A stretch of 64,000 nucleotides of DNA, from the NCBI GenBank assembly GCA_964023275.1, contig OZ029929.1:4795381-4859380 (forward strand). Direction: 5' to 3'. A program made the position numbers and the translations under genes. Source of the stretch: Norana najaformis (Eukaryota; Annelida; Clitellata; Crassiclitellata; Hormogastridae). Positions 43,339 through 54,179 of this stretch are shown here, one piece after another. The first letter of the stretch is position 1. Each line of letters begins with the position of its first letter. A model generated the notes under the pieces. The model worked only from the letters and a program-made list of their open reading frames with translations. It had not been told where the DNA came from and made no database searches.

Positions 43339-43525
43339 AGACACGGTAGCCGACTGGATAGAGTCTTCGACTAGTGACAGGGAGAGCGGGTTCGACGCTT
43401 CTCCCCTTAGACGATTCCTGTGTAGGGGCCTTGAGCAAGTCCTTCACTCGCAGTTCCTCATCGCATCGATTGATGCTTAAGAATTAAATAGTGGCGCTTA
43501 ATAAATGCTGAAATAATTAGAGATA
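43339..43525 (+). mobile_element. tRNA-derived SINE with LINE-E-like tail
   Basis: Head GTAGCCGACTGGATAGAGTC, B box region GCGGGTTCGACGC, body GGCCTTGAGCAAGTCCTTCA, tail GCATCGATTGATGC..AATAGTGGCGCTTAATAA + ATGC. Close relative of 21257-21437. Confidence 0.83.
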
Positions 43526-43929
43526 CATAATGTATGTGCACCTATAAATGTGTATGCATATATATATAACGTATGCATTGCGTGTGTATCATCGTATGCA
43601 TGTGTGCATGTATGTTTGAGTATGTATAATCGTATGCATGTGTGCATGTATGTTTGAGTATGTATCATTGTGGATTATGCCATCAGTCATAAGCCATCAC
43701 GAAGCTCGTTATCGTCCTAACATCGTTATTCTTCGGCATAAATACTTCTTATAGGCTTCGTTGCCTAGCAACTGGTCTTGTTGCCACTGACGACGTCCGC
43801 TCGTTCGTCTCCTGGACAGCGCGCCATTATTTCTTGCATATTTTTCCCTTCGCCCGAGACGACTGCAGAGAAATTTCCCGTTCACTACTTCCACTTATTT
43901 CCCAACGGAGTTCCCGAACAACGCACCGA

Positions 43930-44090
43930 CGATCGACGGACAGACGGACAGACAGACAGACGGACGGACGGAGAAACAGACGCACGGACGGACAGACAGA
44001 CGGACGGATGGACGGAGAAACAGACGGACGGATGAAGGACGGATGGAAGGATAGAAGGACGAACGAAAGGAAAGACTGAGAGACGAATGG
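43930..44090. repeat. (GGAC)n/(CAGA)n tract
   Basis: GACGGACAGACAGAC and GGATGGACGG units; the block GGACGGAGAAACAGACG occurs twice about 50 bp apart. Confidence 0.92.
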
Positions 44091-44231
44091 AGGACGGCCC
44101 AAAGCACGGACAGGCTCCACCTTTCAGATTAATGTCTAGTAGTATCAGATACTAATAGGGCCAGAACCTTCATTAGAGAATTTGGTAATTAAGTCAAGTC
44201 TCCTATGGCCCAGTGCAGTGTGACAGACGAT

Positions 44232-44290
44232 GGTATCTGTCTGTCTGTCTGTCTGTGTCTCTCTGTCTGTCTGTCTGTCTGTCTGACCGG
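44232..44290. repeat. (TCTG)n microsatellite
   Basis: Two TCTGTCTGTCTG runs with GTCTCTCT between. Confidence 0.92.
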
Positions 44291-44329
44291 GTGGTTGATC
44301 GGTTGCTCGCTTGCCTTGTGACATGGTCT

Positions 44330-44435
44330 GTTACGTTCGATCCTGTGCTGCGTAGGATCTGCGAGGAACTTTCAGCGTAAGCTCAGACCCATCGATTGAT
44401 GCTTTTTTAATTATGTCATAATGGCACCTTATCAC
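44330..44435 (+). mobile_element. Decayed SINE with LINE-E-like tail
   Basis: B-box-like TTACGTTCGATCC, then CATCGATTGATGC and TCATAATGGCACCTTATC. The head is not convincing. Confidence 0.45.
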
Positions 44436-44439
44436 TTTG

Positions 44440-44550
44440 TTCTTGTTGTTGTTGTTGATGGTGATGATGATAACGAAGAAGGAGAACGATGATGATATGA
44501 TGATGATGATGATGACGATGATGATGATAATGATGATGATGAATATGATG
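44440..44550. repeat. (GAT)n trinucleotide tract
   Basis: GATGATGATGATGACGATG and TTGTTGTTG runs. Confidence 0.93.
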
Positions 44551-44554
44551 ATCT

Positions 44555-45440
44555 TTACATTGAAGCGTATTCTGAACGGCACAGAGGGGAAAGAGATGCG
44601 TTTTGGAGTAGTGATTAATTGCAATTCAATCAAATAATTCACTCAACCGGAAATACCAAAGATAGCGTCTTCCTGATTCGCTGCCCTTTGCCAATCATCC
44701 GTTACACGGAAAGGATTCCAGCGATTAAGACGCAGTCATAAACTGCAGTGTCTCGTAGGAACAGACACTACTGTGGCCAAAATACCCGTTGGCATTCACT
44801 GTCTGATAATAAACAGTTGCTTTGTCTTTGCAGTCGTAATATTGTAACCACGGATTCATATGTCGCCTCTTCAACTGTGACCTGTTAGACGCGCTCCCGA
44901 CCTAAAACGAAACCGCGATCGAATATTGTGAGCATAATATTACGCTGTTTAGCCAGTAAGCGAGCGTTTATATGGGGAATTTCCATGAGTCGTATGGGGT
45001 ATTGATTTGTTTGAGCACGCATGGATCACGTGTTGGTTGACACGCATCGAATACGTTGTGGAGTGACGTGATTGGCTGGCTGCGCCCTACGCTCAGGCGG
45101 GCTAGTCAGTAGTACTTATTGCCGACGCGCGTTTCATCGCGTTGGCCCTCGCGCAGGTAAACTTCATGCCGACGATGTGATAAGTCAGCGGGCTTTTGGA
45201 AAACTCCACGATTGCGCAATAGCAGGAGGCATGTCTAGGCTTGTCTGCTGTTGGCAGGAAAGGCTGTATACAATCGCAAATGCATTTGTAAGAGAGCTCC
45301 AAGATTTTGTAACCGTGGTCTCTTATGCAAAGCTGAAAGTTTGCGTTACAAATGTCGTTGATAGATTCATGCGTTTAGAAAATATGCCGATTCAAGCGCT
45401 GTTGTGATTAACTGCTCATTCAAATGTAATTATGAGAATC
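44555..45440. other. No gene recognised
   Basis: A 111-codon open stretch at 45072-45407 (CpG-rich start) has no resemblance to a known family. TTCATATGTCGCCTCTTC at 44858 is a retroposon-end motif. Confidence 0.45.
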
Positions 45441-45444
45441 AGAT

Positions 45445-45515
45445 TGTTGGTCTTTAGTTAACGCTGTGCTACGAATAGGGCAAGTCGACGGTTCGAAGCC
45501 CGTTCTTTCAACAAT
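45445..45515 (+). mobile_element. tRNA-derived SINE head
   Basis: TTGGTCTTTAGTTAACGCTG (A box), GACGGTTCGAAGCCC (B box). No tail identified. Confidence 0.45.
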
Positions 45516-45664
45516 TTCAAAAAGTCATCGACAGACAGAATACCTTTGTAGCGTTTACGGCTAAGAGACAAAGACAGACCGACGAACTGATTTCGCAGGT
45601 TGCTATGGGCTGTTGACCGCCAGTGATTTCTTTATTGAAAATGAGCAACTGCGGGGTCAGAATC

Positions 45665-45865
45665 TGGTGGCGGTGGTCGTGCGAGTGGTGGTGGTGGTCG
45701 TGGTGGTCGTGGTGGTGGTGTTCATGGTGGTGGTGGTGGTCGTCGTAGTCGTCTTGGCGATGGTAGTGGTAATAGTCGTGGTGGTGGTTATCATGATGGG
45801 GGTCATGGTCGTGGTGGTGATGGTTGTCTTGGTAGTCGTGGTGTTGGTGGTGTTTGGGTGATGAG
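45665..45865. repeat. (GGT)n trinucleotide tract
   Basis: GGTGGTGGTCGTGG units; Val-, His- and Thr-rich frames here are artefacts. Confidence 0.94.
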
Positions 45866-46059
45866 TTGGTCGAAGTAGTTGACTGTGCGCTGCAGTTGCG
45901 TATTGCAAGTCCAGGCTGTAGAGTCATTACTGAAGGGGACCTACACATACACGCACACAACACATGAAAGGCATCTTCCAAGAATCTCTCAGCGCCTTTC
46001 AGACGCTTTTGAATGGCGCTATACAAACGTTCAGACACAAACACACATGCCCACATTTA

Positions 46060-46145
46060 CATGAATATACAGTATATATATATTATTTATAAGTATATAT
46101 ATATGCTTGTTCATATATACATGTATATGCGTATATAAAGTTATG
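46060..46145. repeat. (TA)n-rich tract
   Basis: TATATATATTATTTATAAG-type sequence, after GAATGGCGCTATACAAACG at 46011 (retroposon-end motif). Confidence 0.75.
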
Positions 46146-46317
46146 TCTGTGTAGTGTGCGTATGTTAGGATTGTTGACCTCTCTAGTGAGCTTGGCGCAA
46201 TATAAATTACGTTAGTGTGTTGGCGTGTCAGTTTGTCTGCTGTGTTTCCGCCAGTGTCAGACGCTGAATCTGCCATCATTAATTTCATCTGCTATCCGAT
46301 GATCTTTTGAGATAATG

Positions 46318-46335
46318 TCCGCATCTTTGTTTGTT

Positions 46336-46380
<45 letters not shown>

Positions 46381-46390
46381 GGCTGTCTGT
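46318..46390. repeat. (TCTG)n microsatellite
   Basis: About 15 TCTG/TTTG units. Confidence 0.95.
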
Positions 46391-46399
46391 CTCTCGTCT

Positions 46400-47210
46400 C
46401 TTTTCTCCGATTGGCCAGTGTACAGACCCTGAAGAATCAATCGATGGCTCGGCATATTACCGGTAGCTCATATCCCGGTTTTTATGTTCACGTGGTCTAT
46501 AGCGGGTCAGAGTGTCAAAGTTCGGAGGTCAGAGAAACCCCTCGAACGGTAATCGAATGCGTGACGTAATTATTTCGTCTCTAATGCGGAAATCGGTGCG
46601 AAATTCTCGATCGGCGGCTGTCCGAGTAATCTTTCGTGACCTCGGAATCCGTCGCTCGGGGTCAACAGGTCAAACCACGGGACAGAAAGGACAGCTGTTC
46701 CAGAAGTAGCGTCTAAACGCCTCAGCGCCCAGTATGATTGCCTCCGATTGTTGGCTCAGTAGCGCCGCTCTTCGACTGTGGGTCTTCATTGCGTGAGCTA
46801 CGTAGAGAATTTCTGATAGTCGTTTCATTCGACTGAATGTAGAAAGTGTTTTTTTACTTTAGTTTCTATTAGCCAATTTACTGGACACCAAAGACATAAC
46901 TTAGGGTAGTAAATTAGGAGCAGAGAAAGTAAACAAAGGAGCCGATTGATTCACTGTTGTGAAACCAGTTTCCACAAGCAATTTAACAAAACTATGAAAA
47001 CTTGTAGTAGAAATACGTGTAAGAATTGCAATTAAACTAAGGTAAACGTAAAGTAAAGAGTAAGGTAAAGCTCCTTGTCCAATTGTGAAACGTATTGGAT
47101 GCTCTCAGTGCCTTCACTTTGGCATTTGAGCCGGCAGTGGACGAATACCAAAGTCCCAGGCACAGGACCAGTACATCACAGGACTTGCCGTTCGCTTACT
47201 TCCCAGTTTA
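46400..47210. other. No gene recognised
   Basis: Mixed sequence without domain resemblance; weakly repetitive GTAAAG-type words at 47040-47070. Confidence 0.5.
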
Positions 47211-47214
47211 CATA

Positions 47215-47350
47215 GCACCAAATTATACAGCTTGGTGACAGACACAAGTGTGCGCGGACAACTTGTCCAGGGTCGTTCCACGAAGTCCGCTCAGCAGGTT
47301 CTAACCCATAATCGTTGGATCACAGACCAAGCGCGCTATCGAGTTGACCA
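47215..47350 (-). mobile_element. tRNA-derived SINE, type 2
   Basis: - strand head GTGGTCAACTCGATAGCGCG, CTTGGTCTGTGATCC and B box GGGTTAGAACC, followed by GACCCTGGACAAGTTGTCCG + CGCACACTTGTGT. Same architecture as 23540-23690. Confidence 0.68.
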
Positions 47351-47394
47351 CATTGCCGCTCGTGTAAGCTGCATATGCAGCTGCAATCAAACTA

Positions 47395-47590
47395 AGTTGT
47401 GTACAGCTGTGAAACGTGGACAGTAATTGAAGAGGACAGACATTACAAAGATATCGGCAATTGAAATGCACTGCTATAAAGAAAAAAATATTAATTAATA
47501 TTTTAAGCTGGACACAGAAAGTCACGAACACAGAAGTAAGAAGAAGGCTGTTAAATCAAAGAAGACCTAATACAAATTACTATTAAACAC
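47395..47590 (+). mobile_element. RTE-like LINE fragment
   Basis: Strips SCETWTVIEEDRHYK, SAIEMHCYKEK and ILSWTQKVTNTEVRRRLL match the 'YGCETWT...AfEMxCYRRxLxIxWtxxxTNxEVxRR' region downstream of RT in endonuclease-reverse transcriptase LINEs. Frames shift between strips. Different copy and subtype from 38085-38790. It starts next to the SINE at 47215-47350. Confidence 0.75.
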
Positions 47591-47594
47591 AAAC

Positions 47595-48330
47595 ATGCTG
47601 GTCAGTTAGTAAATAACTAACCTCTCTCGCACAGAACATCACAGAACGTTTTAGCTTACTTGTCTCTGCTTACTTTGCGAGCCATGGAAGCAACTGACAA
47701 AAACTGTCCAGATTCTGAGAACACAATACCCAGCACATCGTTTTTCTTAAGCTTTTTGTTCTCATATTATTCGCCGGACAGCGCCAGCGTTCGCCTTCCG
47801 ATACATACAGTTGAACTACGCACTCAGGCGTCAAAGGCTGTTATTATAAAGCTATTATCAGATATTATCCTCACTTGTATCCTTAAATCAGCGGATTTCC
47901 ACATTCTTACCGTACCTCATTCTTACTTAAGCTGGGGCAGTTTGTCGTTCCCTCTGGCGCTCTTCTTTCCTCTTCTGTCCATCTGTTGGCTGTCTTACCA
48001 GCGATCGTCGTTTGCCAATTGCACGGCGTCCAATGCAATTACCTCCGATGTCGACCAAATTCGACGTTGGCCGATTGATCGCCAGGAGCGCAAATGATTG
48101 ATGCCGTCATCTTGCATCCTGGCAGCGCACTGTGGGACAGTTGAGGATCCAGGCGCATGCGCATGACGCGCTTGTAGAGTAAGGTAGTCGCTTATTTATG
48201 TAACACCCCTTCAACAATTTAGGCATCGGGGCGTGGTTCTGGGGTCATAAGATCTTTCGGCTGAAGCGCAGACACAACAGGAATCGTTCAAAAGACAGTA
48301 TTTGAATACGGAAGGTAATTGGATACTCTG
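47595..48330. other. No gene recognised
   Basis: A 145-codon + strand open stretch (47660-48097) has no domain I know and irregular composition. The palindrome GCGCATGCGC is at 48153-48162. Confidence 0.45.
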
Positions 48331-48334
48331 TTAA

Positions 48335-48640
48335 TTACCCCATAGGTATCTTAAAATACCATCGATGTATCCGTAAAGTACCCTGGAGGTATCTGGAAAA
48401 GACCCCAAAAGGTATCTGAAAATGCCATAGAGGTACCTGTAAAATACTCGTGGCATCTGAAAAATACCGCAGAAGTATCTGTAACATACCACAGAGGTAT
48501 CTGTTAAAAGACCTAGAGCTATCTGTAAAATACGCAAAGGTATCTTATAATACCTCTATATGTATCTGGAAAGTACCCTAGATTTACCTATAAAATGCCG
48601 TTGCAACTGTAAAATACTCGAGGTACCTGAAAAATACCCG
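48335..48640. repeat. Degenerate ~28-bp minisatellite
   Basis: GGTATCTG(T/A)AAAATACC-type cores recur about ten times with substitutions. Confidence 0.85.
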
Positions 48641-48935
48641 AAGAGGAAAAGGAGAGGGAAGATGAGGAGGAGAGGGAACAGGAGGAGGAGAAGAAAGAGG
48701 AGGATAGGGAACAGGAGGAGGAGAAGAGGAAAGATTAGGAGGAGAGGGAAGAGAAGGAGAGGAAAGAGGAGCAGGAGGAGGAGAGGGAACAGAAGGAGGA
48801 GAAGAAAGAGGAGGAGGATAGGGAACAATAGGAGGAGAAGAGGAAAGATTAGGAGGAGAGGGAAGAGAAGAAGAGGAGGAGGAGGAGCAGGAGAAGGAGG
48901 AGAGGGAACAGAAGGAGGAGGAGGAATAATAAATA
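48641..48935. repeat. Purine tract (GGAGAGGGA-rich)
   Basis: Includes a ~120-bp repeat: GAAAGATTAGGAGGAGAGGG occurs near 48729 and 48843. Confidence 0.94.
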
Positions 48936-48939
48936 CGAG

Positions 48940-49655
48940 GGAGGGCAGGTTCGACAAAGACCAGAGTCGTAGGAATGCTCAGAGGCATAAGATTTGCGAC
49001 AGAGGACTTCATGCGTGAGAATGTAGACATAAGCGGAAGAGCAAGAAGTCGGTGGGTGCTGGTGGGTGTGAGACAGTGTCCGCAGAGAACAGGGCATCAA
49101 AGTGCAACTGTAATTGGCTCTTTTAAACGACGTCTTAGTGCCAATCGATCGATCTCCATTGGCTCCAAACACAGATCGATAACCTGACGCAAATGGTCGC
49201 CATGGGTGTTATTGGCCGACAGAAGCCGGAAAAGCAGACATAATAGCAACAGTAAAGCAGCTATTAGCAATAGCAATTCTAAAGGTTTTATGTAGCAGCA
49301 GCTGACAACATAGTAGTCGTAGCACCTGGTTGATTACTTTTGCTAGCAAGACAACGATCATATATGATTGTTCGAAGAATGTTTTGTTTGTTCGTGTTGT
49401 TTTAGTGTTCCATGTGCATCTGTTCAGATTTCCAAAACTCATTCCAACGTTAATTAACCGTGCTTATAATTTTAATCCTGATGTTTCTGTATTGTTCTTC
49501 AGCGTATTCTTTGTTTAGTGATCTTCCTGATGCCTTCGTTAAGAGATTAAGAGGATGCACAGTTGTCTGGGCAATATATCTTTTCCAGCTCGCACTACAC
49601 CTTAATAGGGGGTGTTGCTAAATTGCTTATGTTTCCATTGTTGTTCCTTTTTCCT
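48940..49655. other. No gene recognised
   Basis: Unique-looking mixed sequence with no domain or RNA signal. Confidence 0.5.
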
Positions 49656-49659
49656 AACT

Positions 49660-49790
49660 TTCTGCGTATCCACCGTAGGCTGCCTCCCTGTCTTAGTGGA
49701 ATGACCTTCTGATTGCTTTGGTGCGCCATCGATTGATGCCTTGTGCATTAGACACTGGCGCTATAGAAGTTATAATTACAATTTAGTTTC
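49660..49790 (+). mobile_element. LINE 3' end, family E
   Basis: GTAGGCTGCCTCCCTGTCTT..AGTGGAATGACC aligns with 5572-5605, then GCGCCATCGATTGATGCC, GCATTAGACACTGGCGCTAT + AGAAGTT, and an ATTACAATTT end. The clearest family E tail in the window. Confidence 0.75.
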
Positions 49791-49864
49791 GTTAATGCTT
49801 TCTTTACGTACTTTGTACTTTAACTGTTCATCGTAACGTTTCTGGTATTTCCAATATTCTTGTG

Positions 49865-50826
49865 TTGATCTTGCTGGTGTCTTCAGAACTTTGATCTTGC
49901 TGATGTCTTCAGAAGTTTGATCTTGCTGATGTCTTCAGAACTTTGATCTTCCTGATGTCTTCAGAACTTTGATCTTGCTGATGTCTTCAGAACTTTGATC
50001 TTGCTGATGTCTTTAGAACTTTGATCTTGCTGATGTCTTCAGAACTTTGATCTTGCTGATGTCTTCAGAACTTTGATCTTGCTGATGTCTTCAGAACTTT
50101 GATCTTGCTGATGTCTTCAGAACTTTGATCTTGCTGATGTCTTCAGAACTTTGATCTTGCTGGTGTCTTCAGAACTTTGATCTTGCTGATGTCTTCAGAA
50201 CTTTGATCTTGCTGATGTCTTCAGAACTTTGATCTTGCTGATGTCTTCAGAACTTTGATCTTGCTGATGTCTTCAGAACTTTGATCTTGATGATGTCTTT
50301 AGAACTTTGATCTTGCTGATGTCTTTAGAACTTTGATCTTGCTGATGTCTTCAGAACTTTGATCTTGCTGATGTCTTCAGAACTTTGATCTTGCTGATGT
50401 CTTCAGAACTTTGATCTTGCTGATGTCTTCAGAACTGTGATCTTGCTGATGTCTTCAGAACTTTGATCTTGCTGATGTCTTCAGACTTTGATCTTGCTGA
50501 TGTCTTCAGAACTGTGATCTTGCTGATGTCTTCAGAACTGTGATCTTGCTGATGTCTTCAGAACTGTGATCTTGCTGATGTCTTCAGAACTGTGATCTTG
50601 CTGATGTCTTCAGAACTGTGATCTTGCTGATGTCTTCAGAACTGTGATCTTGCTGATGTCTTCAGAACTGTGATCTTGCTGATGTCTTCAGAACTTTGAT
50701 CTTGCTGATGTCTTCAGAACTGTGATCTTGCTGATGTCTTCAGAACTGTGATCTTGCTGATGTCTTCAGAACTGTGATCTTGCTGATGTCTTCAGAACTT
50801 TGATCTTGCTGATGTCTTCAGAACTG
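49865..50826. repeat. 27-bp minisatellite, about 36 units
   Basis: Unit TTGATCTTGCTGATGTCTTC + AGAACTT. Very homogeneous. CTTTAGAAC and CTGTGATC variants occur; the latter are confined to the right third (after about 50430). One unit lacks two bases near 50485. The array ends in decayed GCTGATTTGCTTCAGAATTG. Confidence 0.98.
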
Positions 50827-50829
50827 GGC

Positions 50830-52050
50830 TGATTTGCTTCAGAATTGTGCTATGGATACAACGCTGACGACCACAGTGAAGTTTTGTGACATAATAGGAA
50901 AATATCAAAGAATACAATAATACAACAAATAAAATTAAGTTAAAAGGGAAAATAATACAGAGAAAGGAAACAATGGTGTAATTAATAAAATAAGAAAAAT
51001 TCCTGAGGGATCATTTTTAGTTGTGGCAAAAAATTAGAAAAAATCAGTAAAAAACGAACACTGACAAAAGTAGACAAAGAATGAAATAATTAATAATAAA
51101 CAGAGTTAACGAATAAGGAAATAAATTAGTTGAATGTAATTAAGTAACTGACTAGAAATGTTCTTGGTGTTTTAGAGATGAGATCGTGTTCGTGTCCCTG
51201 TCTCGTCGCCTTCTGTATCCACTGTGGCATTGCGTCGCTCAGCTGGGCCGTCAATCCAGGTATCGACTCTTGCAATAATCCGCGTCTTCAAGGCTTATGT
51301 GCAGGGTTAGCATTTTCTTGGCACCGGACGTGCAGAACTATCACCAAGTTAATTTGAGTACGTATGAAAGTATTACCAGACTCACTCAGTTTAGTAGTTG
51401 TTGAAGTTTGTTGGAGTTTAGGATGGAGAGAGGGGACAGCTAGTGCAGAAGCATCAACTGATATCAACGCCTGGTCGTGCCAACGAAGTAGTGGTAGGAC
51501 GCCTGATTAATTGTTTTGTTCAGACAAAGAGATGGTATCTGATAACTAGAAGTGAGTCAACCGGCCCACACAGAAAGCGATTGCACAACCAGTTGCAATA
51601 GGGACAGGAAGACAGACGGGTACAGATACAGGGAGAGATACGCAGACGGACCACGCCGAGTAAAGGAGTCAGCTTAGATGCGAGAGAAGTCAGTCGAGAG
51701 TTAGGCGTCAGAGAACACAGTTGAATAGCTCTGAGAGGTTCCACTGTCGGAGATAGTGCGCAGTTGGAAATGTAGTCTCCAAAAGAGTCTAGCGTCTTCT
51801 GGCGCTGTAGCATGGTTATGGGTAGAATTTGATCTTAAGGTTGTCGTAGGCTATGTTCTTCGCTCGCTCCGTGTGTAACTCTGTTCGAACCAGAATCACG
51901 CTCGCGTTGTCAGACATTGACTGAAAGATATTCGTGTGAAACGTGGAATCGAATAAACGATGGAAAACTGAACAATGCGCTCCGGATGTGAAACCAATAT
52001 AGTAACTGGTATTGCACCAGAAACATTATATCATATATGTATATATGTAT
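50830..52050. other. No gene recognised
   Basis: A-rich sequence to 51140 (AAATAAGAAAAATT-like), then mixed. A 97-codon - strand open stretch at 51520-51813 ends at a CTTCTGGCGCTGTAGCATG retroposon-like terminus and resembles no family I know. Confidence 0.5.
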
Positions 52051-52052
52051 GT

Positions 52053-52112
52053 ATGCAATTGTAATTTGAAATTTGTATAGCGCCTCTTCAAGATAAACTC
52101 ATCAGAGGCGCT
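52053..52112 (-). mobile_element. LINE 3' tail related to family A
   Basis: AATTGTAATTTGAAATTTGT, ATAGCGCCTCTTCAAGATAA and ACTCATCAGAGG; only the last 60 bp of the element are recognisable. Confidence 0.6.
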
Positions 52113-52356
52113 CTCTGCGCTAACGATGTTAAATGTCATTAAGAACGGAACATTCATCCATTAGTAAACATTGCTCAGATGCCTAGAAGAGTCACCAGTG
52201 GCAAGCTCGCGCACACACACAAAGCCCAATCAACAGGTTCCCAACTAGAGTTGAACGATGACAGTCATGCTCCAAGTTCCTGAAGCACGTGGCATAGAGG
52301 ACGAGAAACAACGATGGGAGATGTGATCCGCCTTCAATGGCTCACGGTTGTCTCAC

Positions 52357-52578
52357 CGTCCAACAGTTCCTCGTAGATGGCAGACGACGCAGACGTCCGG
52401 CGGATATAGGTTGGAACCGAGGGACAAGCGTAGGACGGGCATTCGTCGCCTGTCGGCCGGTAGGTAGTTGACGGTCGGTGCCATTCCAGACTCTCTTCGC
52501 CGCCCTTCCTCCGTCGAATCCATGATTTCCCAGCGGAGGCGGCGTACGTATGTCTGTAGGTCAGACTTGACCGTGGAA
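52357..52578 (-). CDS. Possible exon of an unrecognised gene
   Basis: Open - strand stretch of 74 codons with even amino-acid composition and GC-rich third positions, unlike the low-complexity frames around it. It includes TYAASAGKSWIRRRKGGEES, GDECPSYACPSV and YIRRTSASSAIYEELLD. A good 5' splice site, GACG|GTGAGA, closes it at 52357. A possible acceptor TTTCTAG lies at 52579-52585, though the tract before it is poor in pyrimidines. The short Tyr/Ser/Arg-rich text with Glu-Glu would suit a cytoplasmic segment of a membrane protein, but this is a guess. I recognise no domain. Alternatives are chance openness of a GC-rich patch or a decayed exon. It is not obviously linked to the CUB exon, which is on the other strand. 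Confidence 0.25.
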
Positions 52579-52834
52579 CTAGAAACCTGTCCACCCTCTG
52601 TATAGGTGGACCATTCTAGACATCGAAGGTCACGATAGCATTAAACAAAACCGTTCGGTGGGCAATAAATCCGTATTGGAGACGAAAAATAACTCCGATA
52701 CTCAGACTCGGCAACAGTAGAAATCCGAACTGCCTGAATTATGCTCTAATTTCACATTTGGACAGTTTAATCCGTCAAAATGACGCGAATGAAAGCCAAC
52801 GACCAATATGGCCGGGGGCATACGCAGAAAGCGT

Positions 52835-53192
52835 ATGTATGTATGTGCATGTATGTATTTATATATGTAGATATATATGCATCTATGTATGTATATATGT
52901 ATGTGTGTATGTATGCATGTATGTATTTATGTGTATGCAAGTATGTATGTATATATATGTACGTAGGTATGTATGTCTGTATATATATGTATGCATGTAT
53001 GTATGTGTATTTGTATGTATGTATGTAGTTGTGTGTGTATGTGTGCATGTATGTATTCATGTATGTGTATGAATGTATTTATGTAGATATATGTATGTAC
53101 ATATGCGTGTATGTATGTATGTATGTGCGTGTATGTATGTATATATGTGCGTGAATGTATATATGTATGTATGTATGTATTTGTATTTATGT
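52835..53192. repeat. (ATGT)n/(GTAT)n tract
   Basis: About 350 bp of GTATGTATGTATATATG mixtures with GTGTG islands. It ends at TTTATGTGGCGCATGACAG. Confidence 0.95.
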
Positions 53193-53199
53193 GGCGCAT

Positions 53200-53940
53200 G
53201 ACAGTCATTAAACGCAGCATCGGTTCGGATGTCACGTGGGTCCACAGCTCCTTAATCCGCTGCCTAAGATACGTGATCGTTTCTTAATCTGTTAGGATGT
53301 TTGTCGAAGGCTCCACCCGCATCTTAGACAATTCGTCTCGTTTTGGCGATGCCGCAAAACGACGACTGTAGCGTGATCTTGTCCAGTTTTACATTTCGTG
53401 ACTCTTTCGACTGAAACTTTTACTGCATATGTACATACTACGATTCAATTTGCTGAAACGTAACAATTACTTACCCCGGTGCGATAGTTTCTGATCGGCG
53501 GGCGTGCCGGGCGGCGTAAATCAAAGCGAATTCCACTGGGTGCGGTGTCGCCTTTGATGGCTTGGTTCGGTTCGAAATTAAATTAGGCGCTGTGGGTGGC
53601 GCGCTGGATAGCAACACGAAACCTCGGTGACATCGTGGAATTCTAGGAACCGCATACACAGAGACATCAAGACTTAAAGGCTGCTTGTGTCTGCCTGCGT
53701 GTCTCTGTGCGTGATTGTGTTTGTATGGGTGTGATCTCTTATTAAGTCACGTGTCTAATCGTTAAGGTCATGTATTATTGTAACACAGATGTCGTTAATG
53801 TGGCCGCAACGCACACTGGTCGTAAAGAACGGTCGTTGTCAGACAGTTTGTGTATGACATCGAAACGGGGAAAATTATTATTAGGTGGTCACACGATGGT
53901 GATGCTGATGACGCGACAAACCCGAAGAGGATGACGTTAA
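53200..53940. other. No gene recognised
   Basis: Mixed sequence with a CpG-richer part at 53480-53600; no domain, exon or RNA signal. Confidence 0.5.
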
Positions 53941-53944
53941 TGGT

Positions 53945-54175
53945 TGTGACGATGCTGCTGCTGCTGCTGCTGATGATGATGATGATGAAGAAGAAGATGA
54001 TGATGATGATTATGCTGCTGCTGATGATGATGATGAAGAAGAAGATGATGACGATGAAGCAGAAGAAGAAGAAGATGATGATAACGACGACGACAGCGAC
54101 AGTGATGTTGGTGCTGGTGTTGATGAAGACGACACTGACGACGGCGACAAGAACAGTGACAACGACAAAGATATA
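53945..54175. repeat. (GAT)n/(GAAGAA)n/(GCT)n tract
   Basis: GCTGCTGCTGCTG, GATGATGATGATG and AAGAAGAAGATG islands, with the 50-bp block GCTGCTGCTGATGATGATGA recurring. A TTATATAGCGCATTTTAAG retroposon-end motif follows at 54198. Confidence 0.94.
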
Positions 54176-54179
54176 CGTA

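Noticed and set aside
45517-46056. His-rich 179-codon frame
   Set aside because: The histidines come from the (GGT)n tract read on the - strand; flanks are unremarkable.
47660-48097. 145-codon frame, possible membrane protein
   Set aside because: Hydrophobic patches are irregular, no family resemblance, no splice or conservation signal.
49865-50826. CRISPR-like repeat array
   Set aside because: Units are head to tail with no unique spacers, and the exon, LINEs and SINEs show an animal genome. The same applies to 8580-9060.
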